Below are positions 1 to 12,978 of a stretch of 64,000 bases of DNA, in pieces. The notes under the pieces were generated by a model. That model made no database searches. It was given only the letters and a program-made list of their open reading frames with translations, and was not told the origin of the DNA. Made by a program: the position numbers and the translations under genes. Origin of the DNA: Dipteris shenzhenensis (lineage: Eukaryota; Polypodiophyta; Polypodiopsida; Gleicheniales); the NCBI GenBank assembly GCA_047967505.1, contig CM106539.1; one strand, 5' to 3'. Within the stretch, counting starts at the first letter, position 1; every line of letters begins with the position of its first letter.

Positions 1-3000
1 GAACATTCCAATACCACCTAGGTTGAGGCATACAAAAGGTGTTGTGCCCATTGGATATCCTTTGCATGATCGATCGAGCAATAAATACTATTTTTGCTCT
101 AGTGTCATGCACATCCGTAAAAAAACACGCTGCTAGGTATGTTATCCAATCAAGAACCTATGGGATGAGAGTGCAACTTTGCAGGTAAGTCAATTCTACC
201 TAGTTGAATGTGTGTGCAAAGTATTGTGCCCATCGGATATGCTTTGCATTGTGGATCAAGCATAAAGCACCGTTTTTGCCTTAGTGTCATGCACAACCAT
301 GAAAAAACACGGTTCTAAGTGTGTTAATCAAACAAGTACTTATCGGATGGGGGCTCCACTTTGCACGCAAGTCTGTTTCAATTTTCTTGAGATGCGTGCA
401 AAGTATTATCACCATCGGATATGCTCTGCATGTTCGATTACGCATTATACACCATTTTTTCTCGAGTGATATGCACATCCACAAAAAAACATGCCCTTAG
501 GTGTGTTATCTGAGCAAGTACTTATCGGATGGATGTGCCTCTTTGGGAACATTCTAATACAACCTAGGTTGAGGTGTATGAAAATTGTTGTGCCCATCGG
601 ATATCCTTTGCATGATCGATCGAGCAATAAATACTATTTTTGCTCTAGTGTCATGCACATCCGTAAAAAAATACGCTGCTAGGTATGTTATCCGATCAAG
701 CGCTTATGGGATGGGAGTGCCACTTTGCATGTAAGTCAATTCCACCTAGTTGAATGTGTTTACAAGGTATTGTGCCCATCAGATATGCTCTGCATTGTCG
801 ATCAAGCATAAAATGCCGTTTTTGCCTTAGTGTCATGCACAACCATGAAAAAACACGGTCCTAAATGTGTTAATTAAATAAGTACTTATCGGATGGGGGC
901 TGCACCTTGCACCCAAGTCCGTCTCAACTAAGTTGAGGTGCGCGCAAAGTATTGTCACCATCGAATATGATTTGCATGGTTGATCATGCATTATACACCG
1001 TTTTTTCCCTAGTGATATGCACATCCGCAAAAAAACATGCCCTTAGGTGTGTTATCTGACCAAGTACTTATCGGATGGGAGTGCCTCTTTGCGAATATTT
1101 CAATACCACGTAGGTTGCGGTGTAGGAAAAGTTTTGTGCCCATCGGATATCCTTTGCATGGTCAATCGAGCATTAAATACTATTTTTGCTCTAGTGTCAT
1201 GCACATCCGTTAAAAAAACACGCTGCTAGGTATGTTATCCAATCAAGCACTTATGGGATGGGTGTGCCACTTTTCATGTAAGTCAATTTTACCGAGTTGA
1301 AGGTGTGTGCAGAGTATTATTCCCATCGGATATGCTTTGCATTGTCGATCAGGCATAAAACACAGTTTTTGCCTGTGTCATGCACAACCATGAAAAAACA
1401 CGGTCCTAAGTGCGTTAATCAAACAAGTACTTATCGGATGGGGGCTCCAGTTTGCATGCAAGTCTGTTTCAACTATGTTGAGATGCGTGCAAAGTATTGT
1501 CACCATGGGATATGCTCTGCATGGTCGATTACGCATTATACAACGTTTTTCCCGTAGTGATATGCACATACAAAGTACTTATCGGATGGGGGTTCACTTT
1601 GCATGCCAGTCCGTTTCAACTACGTTGAGGTGCATGCAAAGCATTGTTACCATCGGGTATGCTTTGCATGGTCGATCATGCATTATACACCATTCTTTCC
1701 CGAGCGATATGCACATCTGCAAAAAAACACACCCTTAGGTGTGTTATCTGACCAAGTACTTATCGGATGGGTGTGCCTCTTTGAGAACATTCCAATACCA
1801 CCTAGGTTGAGGCGTACAAAAGGTGTTGTGCCCATTGGATATACTTTGCATGATCGATTGAGCAATAAATACTATTTTTGCTCTAGTGTCATGCACATCC
1901 GTAAAAAAACACGCTGCTAGGTATGTTATCCAATCAAGCACCTATGGGATGAGAGTGCCACTTTGAAGGTAAGTCAATTCCACCTAGTTGAATGTTTGTG
2001 CAAAGTATTGTGCCCATCGGATTACACATTATACACCATTTTTTCCCGAGTGATATGCACATCCATAAAAAAACACGCCCTTAGGTATGTTATTTGACCA
2101 AGTACTTATGGGATGGGTGTGCCTCTTTAAGAACATTTCAATACCACCTAGGTTAAGGTGTAGGAAAAGTATTGTGCCCATCGGATATGCTTTTCATGGT
2201 CGATCGAGCATTAAATACCATTCTTGCCTTAGTGTCATGCACATCCATAAAAAAGCACACTGCTAGGTGTGTTATCCGATCAAGTACTTATGCGATGGGA
2301 ATGCCACTTTGCATGTAAGTCAATTCCACCTAGTTGAAGGTGTGTGCAAGGTATTGTGCCCATCGGATATGCTTTGCATTGTCGATCAATTGAGGTGCAT
2401 GCAAAGTATTGTCACCATCGGATATGATTTGCATGGTCGATCATGCATTATACACCATTTTTTCCCTAGTGGTATGCACATCTACAAAAAAACACGCCAT
2501 TAGGTGTGTTATCTGACTAGTTACTTATCGGATGGGTGTGCCTCTTTGAGAACATTTCAATACCACCTAGGTTGCTGTGTACCAAAAGTATTGTGCCCAT
2601 CAGATATCCTTTGCATGGTCGATCGAGCATTAAATACTATTTTTGCTCTAGTGTCACGCACATGCGTAAACAAAACACGCTGCTAGGTATGTTATCTGAT
2701 CAAGCACTTATGGGATGGGCATGCCACTTTGCATGTAAGTCGATTCCACCTAGTTGAAGGTGTGTGCAAAGTATTGTGCCCATCGGATATGCTTTGCATT
2801 GTCGATCAAGCATAAAACACCGTTTTTGCCTTAGTGTCATGCACAACCATGAAAAAACATGGTCCTAAGTGTGTTAATCAAACAAGTACCTATCGGATGG
2901 GGGCTCCATTTTGCACACAAGTCCGTTTCAACTATTTTGAGATGCATGCAAAGTATTGTCACCATCGGATATGCTCTGCATGTTCGATTACGCATTATAC

Positions 3001-6000
3001 ACCATTTTTTCCCGAGTGATATGCACATCTGCAAAAAAACACGCCCTTAGGCGTGTTATCTGACCAAGTACCTATCGGATGGATGTGCCTCTTTGGGAAC
3101 ATTCCAATACAACCTAGGTTGATGTGTACAAAAACTATTGTGCCCATCGGATATCCTTTGCATAACCAATCGAGCAATAAATACTATTTTTGCTCTAGTG
3201 TCATGCACATCCGTAAAAAAACACTCCGCTAGGTATGTTATCCGATCAAGCGCTTATGGGATGGGAGTGCCACTTTGCATGTAAGTCAATTTCACCTAGT
3301 TGAATGTGTGTACAAGGTATTGTGCCCATCGGATATGCTCTGCATTGTCGATCAAGCATAAAACACCGTTTTTGCCTGTGTGTCATGCACAACCATGCAA
3401 AAACACGGTCCTAAGTGTGTTAATTAAATAAGTACTTATCGGATGGGGGCTCCACCTTGCACCCAAGTCCGCCTCAACTACTTTGAGGTGCGCGCAAAGT
3501 ATTTTCACCATCGAATATGATTTGCATGGTCGATCACGCATTATACACCGTTTTTTCCCTAGTGATATGCACATCCGCAAAAAAACATGCCCTTAGGTGT
3601 GTTATCTGACCAAGTACTTATCGGATGGGTGTGCCTCTTTGAGAACATTTCAGTACCATGTAGGTTGCAGTGTAGGAAAAGTGTTGTGCCCATCGGATAT
3701 CCTTTGCATGGTCGATCGAGCATTAAATACTATTTTTGCTCTAGTGTCATGCACATCCATAAAAAAACACGCTGCTAGGTATGTTATCCGATCAAGCACT
3801 TATGGGATGGGTGTGCCACTTTGCATGTAAGTCAATTTTACCGAGTTGAAGGTGTGTGCAAAGTATTGTGCCCATCGGATATGCTTTGCATTGTCGATCA
3901 GGCATAAAACACAATTTTTGCCTTAGTGGACATCATGCACAACCATGAAAAAACACGGTCCTAAGTGTGTTAATCAAACAAGTACTTATCGAATGGGGGC
4001 TTTAGTTTGTACGCAAGTCCATTTCAACTACGTTGAGATGCGTGCAAAGTATTGTCACCATCGGATATGCTCTGCATGGTCGATTACACATTATACAATG
4101 TTTTTCCCGTAGTGATATGCACATACAAAGTACTTATCGGATGGGGGCTCCACTTTGCACGCCAGTCCGTTTCAACTACGTTGAGGTGCATGCAAAGTAT
4201 TGTTACCCTCGGATATGCTTTGCATGGTCGATCACGCATTATACACCATTTTTTCTCGAGTGATATGCACATCTGCAAAAAAACACACCCTTAGGTGTGT
4301 TATCTGACCAAGTACTTATCGGATGGGTGTGCCTCTTTGAGAACATTCCAATACCACCTAGGTTGAGGCGTACAAAAGGTGTTGTGCCCATCGGATATCC
4401 TTTGCATGATCGATCAAGCAATAAATACTATTTTTGCTCTAGTGTCATGCACATCTGTAAAAAAACACACTGCTAGGTATGTTATCCAATCAAGCACCTA
4501 TAGGATGAGAGTGCCACTTTGCAGGTAAGTCAATTCCACCTAGTTGAATGTGTGTGCAAAGTATTGTGCCCATCGGATATGCTTTGGATTGTCGATCAAG
4601 CATAAAGCACCATTTTTGCCTTAGTGTCATGCACAACCATGAAAAACACGGTCCTAAGTGTGTTAATCAAACAAGTACTTATCGGATGGGGGCTCCACTT
4701 TGCACGCAAGTCCGTTTTAACTATGTTGAGATGCATGCAAAGTATTGTCATCATCGGATATGTTCTGCATGGTCGATTACGCATTATGCACCATTTTTTC
4801 CCGAGTGATATGCACATCCACAAAAAAACTTAGGTATGTTATTTGACCAAGTACGTACCATTCTTGCCTTAGTGTCATGCACATCCGTAAAAAAGCACGC
4901 TGCTAGGTGTGTTATCCAATCAAGTACTTATGCGATGGGAATGCCACTTTGCATGTAAGTCAATTCCACCTAGTTGAAGGTGTGTGCAAGGTATTGTGCC
5001 CATCGGATATGCTTTGCATTGACGATCAAGCATAAAACACCATTTTTGCCTTTGTGTCATTCACAACCATACAAAAACACGGCCGTAGGTGTGTTATTCA
5101 AACAAGTACTTATTGGATGGGGGCTCCACTTTGCACGCAAGTCCGTTTCAACTATGTTGAGGTGCATGCAAAGTATTGTCACCATCGGATATGATTTGCA
5201 TGGTCCATCACGCATTATACACCATTTTTCCCTAGTGGTATGCACATCTGCAAAAAAACATGCCCTTAGGTGTGTTATCTGACTAGGTACTTATCGGATG
5301 GGTGTGCCTCTTTGAGAACATTTTAATACCACCTAGGTTGAGGCGAACAAAAAGTATTGTGCCCATCAGATATCCCTTGCATGGTCGATCGAGCATTAAA
5401 TACTATTTTTGCTCTAGTGTCACGCACATCCATAAAAAAAACATGCTGCTAGGTATGTTATCCGATCAAGCACTTATGGGATGGGCGTGCCACTTTGCAT
5501 GTAAGTCGATTCCACCTAGTTGAAGGTGTGTGCAAAGTATTGTGCCCATCAGATATGCTTTGCATTGTTGATCAAGCATAAAACACCGTTTTTGCCTTAG
5601 TATCATGCACAACCATGAAAAAACACGGTCCTAAGTGTGTTAATCAAACAAGTACGTATCGGATAGGGGCTCCAGTTTGCACACAAGTCTGTTTCAACTA
5701 CGTTGAGATGCATGTAAAGTAATATCACCATCGAATATGCTCTGCATGGTCGAGTACGCATTAGACAACATTTTTCCCGTAGTGATATGCACATCCGCAA
5801 AGAAACATGCCCTTAGGTATGTTATCTAACCAAGTACTTATCGGATGGGTGTGCCTCTTTGAGAACACTTCAATACCACCTAGGTTAAGGTGTAGGAAAA
5901 GTATTGTGCCCATTGGATATGCTTTGCATGGTTGATCGAGCATTAAATACCATTTTTGCCTTAGTGTCATGCAGATCCGTAAAAGAAGACGCTGCTAGGT

Positions 6001-9000
6001 GTGTTATCCGATCAAGTACTTATGCGATGGGAATGCCACTTTGCATGTAAGTCAATTCCACTTGGTTGAAGGTGTGTGCAAAGTATTGTACCCATTGGAT
6101 ATGCTTGCATTGTCGATCAAGCATAAAACACCGTTTTTGCCTTTGTGTCATGCACAACCATATAAAAACACGGCCGTAGGTGTGTTATTGAAATAAGTAC
6201 TTATAGGATCGGGGCTCCACTTTGCATGCCAATCTTTTTCAACTACATTGAATTTCGCGCAAAGTATTGTCACCATCGGATATGCTTTGCATGGTCGATC
6301 ACCCATTATACACCTTTTTTCCCTAGTGATATGGACATCCGCAAAAAAACACACCATTAGGTGTGTTATCTAACCAAGTACTTATAAGATGGGTGTGCCT
6401 CGTTGAGAACATTTCAATACCACCTAGGTTGAGGCATACAAAAAGTGTTGTGCCCATCGGATATCCTTTGCATGGTCGATCGAGCATTAAATACTATTTT
6501 TGCTCTAGTGTCATGCACATCCGTAAAAAAACACACACTACTAGGTATGTTATCCGATCAAGGACTTATGGGATGGGTGTGCCACTTTGCATGTCAGTTT
6601 ATTCCACCTAGTTGAAGGTGTGTGCAAAGTATTGTGCCCATCGGATATGCTTTGCATTGTTGATCAAGCATAAAACACTGTTTTTGCCTTAGTGTCATGC
6701 ATAACCATGAAAAAACACGGTCCTAGGTGTGTTATTCAAACAAGTACTTATCGGATGGGGGCTCCAATTTGCACGCAAGTCTGTTTCAACTACGTTGAGG
6801 TGCCTGCAAAGTATTGTCACCATCGGATATGCTTTGCATCGTCGATCACGCATTATACACCATTTTTTCTCGAGTGATATGCACATCCACAAAAAAACAT
6901 GCCCTTAGGTGTGTTATCTAACCAAGTACTTATCGGATGGGTGTGCCTCTTTGAGAACATTCCAATACCACCTAGGTTGAGGCGTACAAAAAGTTTTGTG
7001 CCCATCAGATATCCTTTGCATGATCAATCGAGCAATAAATACTATTTTTGCTCGTGTCATGCACATCCATAAAAAAACACGCTGCTAGGTATGTTATCCG
7101 ATCAAGCACTTATGGGATGGGAGTGCCACTTTGCATGTAAGTCAATTCCACCTAGTTGAAGGTGTGTGCAAAGTATTGTGCCCATTCGATATGCTTTGCA
7201 TGGTCGATCACGCATTATACACCATTTTTTCCCTAGTGATATGGAGATCCACAAAAAAACACGCCATTAGGTGTGTTATCTGACTAAGTACTTATTGGAT
7301 GGGTGTGCCTCGTTGAGAACATTTCAATACCAGCTAGGTTGAGGCATAAAAAAAGTATTGTGCCCATCAGATATCCTTTGCATGGTTGATTGAGCATTAA
7401 ATACTATTTTTGCTCTAGTGTCATGCACATCCGTAAAAAAACACGTTGCTAGGTATGTTATCCAATCAAGCACTTATGGGATGGGCGTGCCACTTTGCAT
7501 GTAAGTTGATTCCACCTAGTTGAAGGTGTGTGCAAATTTTTGTGCCCCTCGGATATGCTTTGCATTGTCGATCAAGCATAAAACACCGTTTTTGCCTAGT
7601 GTCATGCATAACCATGAAAAAACACGGTCCTAGGTGTGTTATTCAAACAAGTACTTATCGGATGGGGCCTCCACTTTGCACACAAGTCTGTTTCAACTAC
7701 CTTGAGGTGCATGCAAAGTATTGTCACCATTGGATATGCTTTGCATGGTCGATCATGCATTATACACCATTTTTTTCCCGAGTGATATGCACATCTGCAA
7801 AAAAACACGGCCTTAGGTGTGTTATCTGACCAAGTACTTATTGGATGGGTGTGCCTCTTTGAGAAAATTCCAATACCACCTAGGTTGAGGCGTACTAAAA
7901 GTGTTGTGCCCATCGGATATCCTTTGCATGATCGATCGAGCAATAAATACTATTTTTGCTTTAGTGTCATGCACATCCGTAAAAAAACACGCTGCTAGGT
8001 ATGTTATCCGATCAAGCACTTATGGGATGGGAGTGCCACTTTGCATGTAAGTCAACTCTACCTATTTGAAGGTGGGTGCAAGGTATTGTGCCCATCAGAT
8101 CTGCTTTGCATTGTCGATCAAGCATAAAACATAGTTTTTGCCTGTGTCATGCACAACCATGAAAAAACACGGTCCTAAGTGTGTTAATTAAACAACTACT
8201 TATTGGATGGGGGCTCCACCTTGCACCCAAGTCCATTTCAACTATGTTGAGGTGCGTGCAAAGTATTGTCACCATCGGATATGATTTGCATGGTCGATCA
8301 CGCGTTATACACTGTTTTTTCCCTAGTGATATGCACATCCATAAAAAAACACGCCCTTAGGTGTGTTATCTGACTAAGTACTTATCCGATGGGTGTGCCT
8401 CTTTGAGAAAATTTCAATACCACCTAGGTTGTGGTGTAGGAAAAGTGTTGTGCCCATCGGATATCCGTTGCATGGTCGATCGAGCATTAAATACTATTTT
8501 TGCTCTAGTGTCATGCACATCGGTAAAAAAAACACGCTGCTAGGTATGTTATCTGATCAAGCACTTATGGGATGGGTGTGCCACTTTGCATGTAAGTCAA
8601 TTCCACCTAGTTAAAGGTGTGTGCAAAGTATTGTGCCCATCGGATATTCTTTGCATTGTCGATCACGCATAAAACACCGTTTTTGCCTTAGTGTCATGCA
8701 CAACCATGAAAAAACACAGTCCTAAGTGTGTTAATCAAACAAGTACTTATCGGATGGGGCTCCAATTTGCACGCAAGTCCGTTTCAACTAAGTTGAGATG
8801 CGTGCAAAGTATTGTCACCATCGGATCTGCTCTGCATGGTCGATTACGCATTTACAATGTTTTTCCCGTAGTGATATGCACATTCGCAAAAAAACATGCC
8901 CTTAGGTATATTATCTGACCAAGTACTTATCAGATGGGTGTGCCTCTTTGAGAACATTTCAATACCACCTAGATTAAGGTATAGGAAAAGTATTGTGCCC

Positions 9001-9533
9001 ATCGGATATGCTTTGGATGGTCGATTAAGCATTAAATTCCATTTTTGCCTTAGTGTCATGCACATCTGTAAAAAAACACGCTGCTAGGTGTGTTATCCGA
9101 TCAAGTACTTATGCGATGGGAATGCCACTTTGCATGTAAGTCAATTGCACCTAGTGGAAGAGTGTGTGCAAAGTATTTTGCCCATCGGATATGCTTTGCA
9201 TTGTCGATGAAGCATAAAACACCGTTTTTACCTTTGTGTCATGCACAACCATATAAAAACATGACCGTAGGCATGTTATTCAAATAAGTACTTATCAGAT
9301 GGGGGCTCCACTTTGTACACAAGTCTGTTTCAACTACGTTGAGGTGCATGCAAAGTATTGTCACCATTGGATATTCTTTGCATGGTTGATCACGCATGGT
9401 ACACCCTTTTTTCCCTAGTGATATGGACATCTGCAAAAAAACACGCCCTTAGGTGTGTTATCTGACCAAGTACTTATCGGATGGGTGTGCCTCTTTGAGA
9501 ACATTTCAATACCACCTAGGTTGAGGCGTACAA
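1..9533 (+). repeat. Left satellite array, ~182-bp monomers in ~547-bp trimers
   Basis: Continuous head-to-tail tandem repeat reaching the window edge. Each monomer carries a core like AAGTACTTATCGGATGGG, a block like CCCATCGGATATGC, a GATCGA-containing stretch, a T-run, ATGCACA and an A-run before the next core. Three monomer classes alternate: A (GTGCCTCTTTGAGAACATT, ending GCTCTAGTGTCATG), B (CACTTTGCATGTAAGTC, with AACCATGAAAAAACACGG) and C (GGGGGCTCCACTTTGCAC, with CGCATTATACACC). Class A cores recur near 527, 1,075, 2,531, 3,078 and 3,624, giving 546-548 bp for an A-B-C trimer. Some trimers are disrupted by partial C monomers (for example near 1,570 and 4,130) or by class-A variants (near 2,100). 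About 52 monomers are present. The array stops abruptly inside a class-A monomer at 9,533. The many 60-110 codon ORFs in it are periodic by-products of the repeat, not genes. Size and higher-order structure resemble plant centromeric or heterochromatic satellites; location on the chromosome is unknown. Confidence 0.95.
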
Positions 9534-9596
9534 TCGCGGCTGCCAGCCCGAGGGAAGGGGGGGAAGGGCTGAGAGGAGCGGGGGGCCTGGGGGGAT
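9534..9596 (-). repeat. Fragment of GC-rich minisatellite at array edge
   Basis: About 60 bp of G-rich sequence (CGCGGCTGCCAGCCC followed by G-runs) sits between the cut satellite monomer and the truncated copia element. It is the reverse complement of the repeat motif found many times at 54,241-56,620 (C-runs plus GGGCTGGCAGCCGCG). It is a remnant of the same minisatellite in opposite orientation, and marks the same satellite-minisatellite order as in the right arm. Confidence 0.8.
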
Positions 9597-9599
9597 CCT

Positions 9600-12500
9600 T
9601 GGTACATCGACAGTGGTGCATCATCTCATATGACAAATCATCAGGAATGGTTCACAGAAATGAAGCCATTAGAAGGTCAAAAGAATGTCATCTACACAGC
9701 AGACAATACACCGAATCCGGTTCAAGGGACATGTGTTATCCCTATGAACAATTTCACTAGTACAAAAGGATTAGTCAAAGATGTGCTCTATGTTCCGAAG
9801 CTCAGCAAGAACCTTTTGTCAGTAGGTCAAATGACGGAACACAACTACAAAGTCATCTTCGACGGTGATGAATGCACTATCAGAGACAAATCCAAAAGAG
9901 GTCAGCTAGTAGCAAAAGGTGTCAAGGAAGGACGCTTATACAGGATGCTAGCTACAGTACCAGATAAGCATGCCATGTCCGCTCAAATGCAACAGATGCC
10001 ACTATCTGCAAAATGGCACAAGAGATATGGTCATGTCAACTTCAAGTACTTGTTAGATCTAAGGAATCAAAATATGGCAATTGGGATTCCGAAGCTACAG
10101 TTTCTTGGAAAGGTTTGTGAAGCATGCTGCTTCGGCAAACAAAAGCGAACCAACTTTGTCAGAAGTACCTCTCGTGCACGAGGTATTCTTGATTTGATTC
10201 ATACAGATGTATGGGGTTATGCCCAGACCCGCAGCATCAATGGTTCACTTTATTACTTGACCTTCATCGACGACTACAGCAGATATTGTTGGGTCTACTT
10301 TCTGAAAGAGAAATCTGAAGTGTTTGCCAGATTTCAAGAATTCAAAGCCATGGTAGAAAACCAAACAGGCAGAAAGATCAAGGTCATGAGATCAGACAGA
10401 GGAGGTGAATACATGTCTTCAGCCTTCATGAACTTTTGCAAAACTCACGGCATTCGAAGACAATTCACATGTGCAGATACTCCTCAGCAAAATGCAAGAG
10501 CTAAAAGGAAGAATGGGACTTTAGCAGACAGTGCTAGAGCAATGCTTAGTGAAAAGCATCTTCCGAATCAGTATTGGGCAGAAGCAATAGCTACAGCTAA
10601 CTACTTGCTTAATCGGCTTCCTACCGAACCGATACAAGGTATGACTCCTTATGAAGCATTCACTGGACATAAGCCACGCATTGGGCATCTCCGCATATTT
10701 GGTTGCATAGCATATGCCCACATAGATGATGATCATCGCAGGAAATTGGATGCGAAGTCACGCAAATGCATCATGGTTGGCTACAGTGAAGAAAGTAAAG
10801 CATACAAATTGTATGATCCCATCAACCGCAAAGTCATTATCTCCAGAGATGTAATCTTCGATGAGGAATCAGAATGGAAAACCTCACCTACACAGGAGAT
10901 AGAAGCATCAACTTCACAATCATCTACAGAACAGGTTGATGAAGAAGAGCAAGAATTGCTAGCAACACCCCAAGCAGTGCCACAGCAGCTCAGACGGTCT
11001 ACTAGGGAAAGCAGACCACCAGCCAGATTGACATATGCTCAGAAAGGCAAAGCAATTCAGGTGGAAACAACCAACTATGCTCTTATGACTACCATCATGG
11101 CTATAGAAGAGCCAGTGTACTTCGAAGACGCAGTAGACAAGCCAGAATGGCAAACTGCAATGAATGAAGAAATGGATGCTTTGTATAAAAATAACACTTG
11201 GGAATTATGCGACCTTCCACCAAGAAAGAAGGCCATAGCCAACAAATGGGTATACAAAGTGAAGTACAATCCAGATGGCAGTATTCAGAGATACAAAGCC
11301 AGATTAGTTGCAAAAGGATTTGCACAACAATATGGCCAAGATTATGATGAGACTTATGCTCCAGTAGCAAAGATGGATTCCATACGGTTCTTGATATCAC
11401 TAGCGACACTCAGTAAATGGAATGTGTATCAGCTCGATGTCAAGAATGCATTTCTCAATGGTTATCTAGACGAGGATGTCTACATGCAACAACCAGCCGG
11501 TTATGTTGAACCAGGAAAAGAGAACCAGGTTTGCCATCTCAAGAAAAGTCTCTATGGCTTAAAGCAAGCACCCAGAAGTTGGTACAGCAGAATTGACAAA
11601 TATTTTGCTGATCTGGGATACATGAAGTCCAATGCAGATCATACTCTCTACTACAAAGTTCAAGGGGAAGATATTACTATTGCACTTTTGTACGTAGATG
11701 ATCTGATTGTGACAGGAAGCAAGGATAGCTTCATCAGAAAACTAAAACAAGACTTATCTGCAGAGTTCGACATGAAAGATCTTGGACTTATGCACTATTG
11801 TCTTGGAATTGAGTTCTGGAGAGATTCCGATAGCACATTCATGAGTCAGCTCAAATATGTTGACAGTCTCCTGAAGAAGTTTCATATGGCAGATTGCAAG
11901 ATTGCAGCCACTCCCATGGAACAGAGTTTGAAACTTACTAAAGATTCAGAAAAGCCTATAGTCAATGACAGATACTACAGGCAACTCATTGGATCTCTTA
12001 TATATCTGACAATCACACGGCCAGATATTTGTTATGCAGTAAGCTCACTAGCACAGTTTATGGCCAAATCCAAAACAGTCTCACTGGAATGCAGCCAAAA
12101 GAGTCTTGAGATACATCAGAGGTACAAGACAATTTGGGATAGAATAGAGAGGAAGTCATCCACGGTTGCATGGATACTGTGATAGTGACTATGCTGGAGA
12201 TCATGAGACCAGGAGATCGACACAGGGATATGCATTTTTCCTTGGTCAAGGTGCTATATCATGGTTGTCAAACAAACAGCCAACTGTTTCTTTGTCTTCG
12301 ACTGAAGCAGAATATAGAGCACTCACTACAGGTGCATGTGAAGCTATATGGCTCAGAAGACTATTGTCAGAAACCGATTACTTTGATGAGTCAAAGCCAA
12401 CAACAATATACTGTGATAATCAATCGGCTCAAGCATTGGCCAAAAATCTAGTATATCACTCCAGGACAAAGCACATTGATGTCAGAGAGCACTTCATCAG

Positions 12501-12609
12501 AGAAAGAGTGTTACTTGGTGACATCACACTGCAGCATTGTGATAGCAAAGAAAATGTTGCAGACATCTTTACCAAACCACTCAGTAAAGAGCTATTCGAG
12601 AAACACTGA
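9600..12609 (+). pseudogene. copia 1 gag-pol remnant (PR-IN-RT-RH)
   Basis: Decayed polyprotein for retrotransposon replication. Protease: DSG at the very start. Integrase: His/Cys zinc site (WHKRYGH ... CEACCFGK), then catalytic-core motifs HTDVWG, DDYSRYCWVYF and SDRGGEY; the usual QQNGVAERKN block reads QQNARAKRKN, so conserved residues have changed. Reverse transcriptase: KARLVAKGF, QLDVKNAFLNG, SLYGLKQAPR and the catalytic YVDDLIVTG. RNase [33 protein letters not shown] and a terminal ADIFTKPL. The frame is open for about 850 codons from 9,600, unusually long for this window. A frameshift near 12,070 moves RNase H to the next frame, and a TAG lies just before the DSDYAGD block. It is the best preserved pol here, but cannot be functional without gag and the frame. 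Confidence 0.9.
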
Positions 12610-12739
12610 CTAGCTCTTGGTTTGATGCAGAGGAAGGACATTCCCATTAAAGGGGTGTGATGGAATGTAATGCTCAGTCCTTCTTCTATTCCCCAGAATC
12701 ATCATCTTGAGGGAAGGCCTACTTCATGATGTTGATCTT

Positions 12740-12748
12740 GAGGGAAGG
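12740..12748 (+). other. Polypurine tract of copia 1
   Basis: GAGGGAAGG directly precedes the TGTTGAG start of the inferred LTR, the expected place for the plus-strand primer. A second ATCTTGAGGGAAGG lies about 27 bp upstream (near 12,707), so the tract looks duplicated. Confidence 0.6.
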
Positions 12749-12978
12749 TGTTGAGAGTTCACGCTCAACATCATGTGATCATATGTGCATAGCACTAACC
12801 TTATAGAGTGCTATAAAGGAAAGGGTTAGATCCCCTAACCCTAACCCTAAAAGGGTTTGTATATATTCTATTTTTTCAACTAATTCTAGTGTACAGTTAG
12901 TCATTTGTGGTGTGCTCTCTAGCTGTGCCCTCTCTCCTCATCTCCACTCTTCTCCTCTCCCCTCTTCATATTTTGTCA
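12749..12978 (+). repeat. Probable 3' LTR of copia 1
   Basis: Begins TGTTGAG and is inferred to end TTTTGTCA, giving canonical TG...CA ends and 230 bp. Immediately downstream, sequence matching the minus-strand gene at 50.3 kb resumes. It contains a TATA-like GTATATATTC (near 12,859), preceded by three CCCTAA-type telomere-like units (about 12,834-12,852). Without a 5' LTR for comparison, the exact ends are an inference. Confidence 0.6.

Larger units (their letters stand above)
9597..12978 (+). mobile_element. Ty1/copia element 1, 5'-truncated
   Basis: A copia-type LTR retrotransposon lacking its 5' LTR, primer-binding site and gag. Homology starts abruptly at the protease motif WYIDSGASSHMT (9,600), directly against a GC-rich minisatellite scrap. 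Protease, integrase, reverse transcriptase and RNase H follow in copia order. A purine-rich tract (GAGGGAAGG, 12,740-12,748) precedes a probable 3' LTR starting TGTTGAG. The right edge is inferred from the point (12,979) where sequence homologous to the minus-strand gene at 50.3 kb resumes. Because the left end is missing, no target-site duplication can be tested. Confidence 0.85.

Noticed and set aside
1-9533. Dozens of 60-110 codon ORFs on both strands with similar peptides
   Set aside because: They recur with the monomer period, shift with indels and occur in all frames. They are by-products of the satellite, as are those at 57,660-64,000.
12834-12852. True internal telomere
   Set aside because: Only three CCCTAA-type units, inside an LTR next to a TATA box; too short for a telomere scar.
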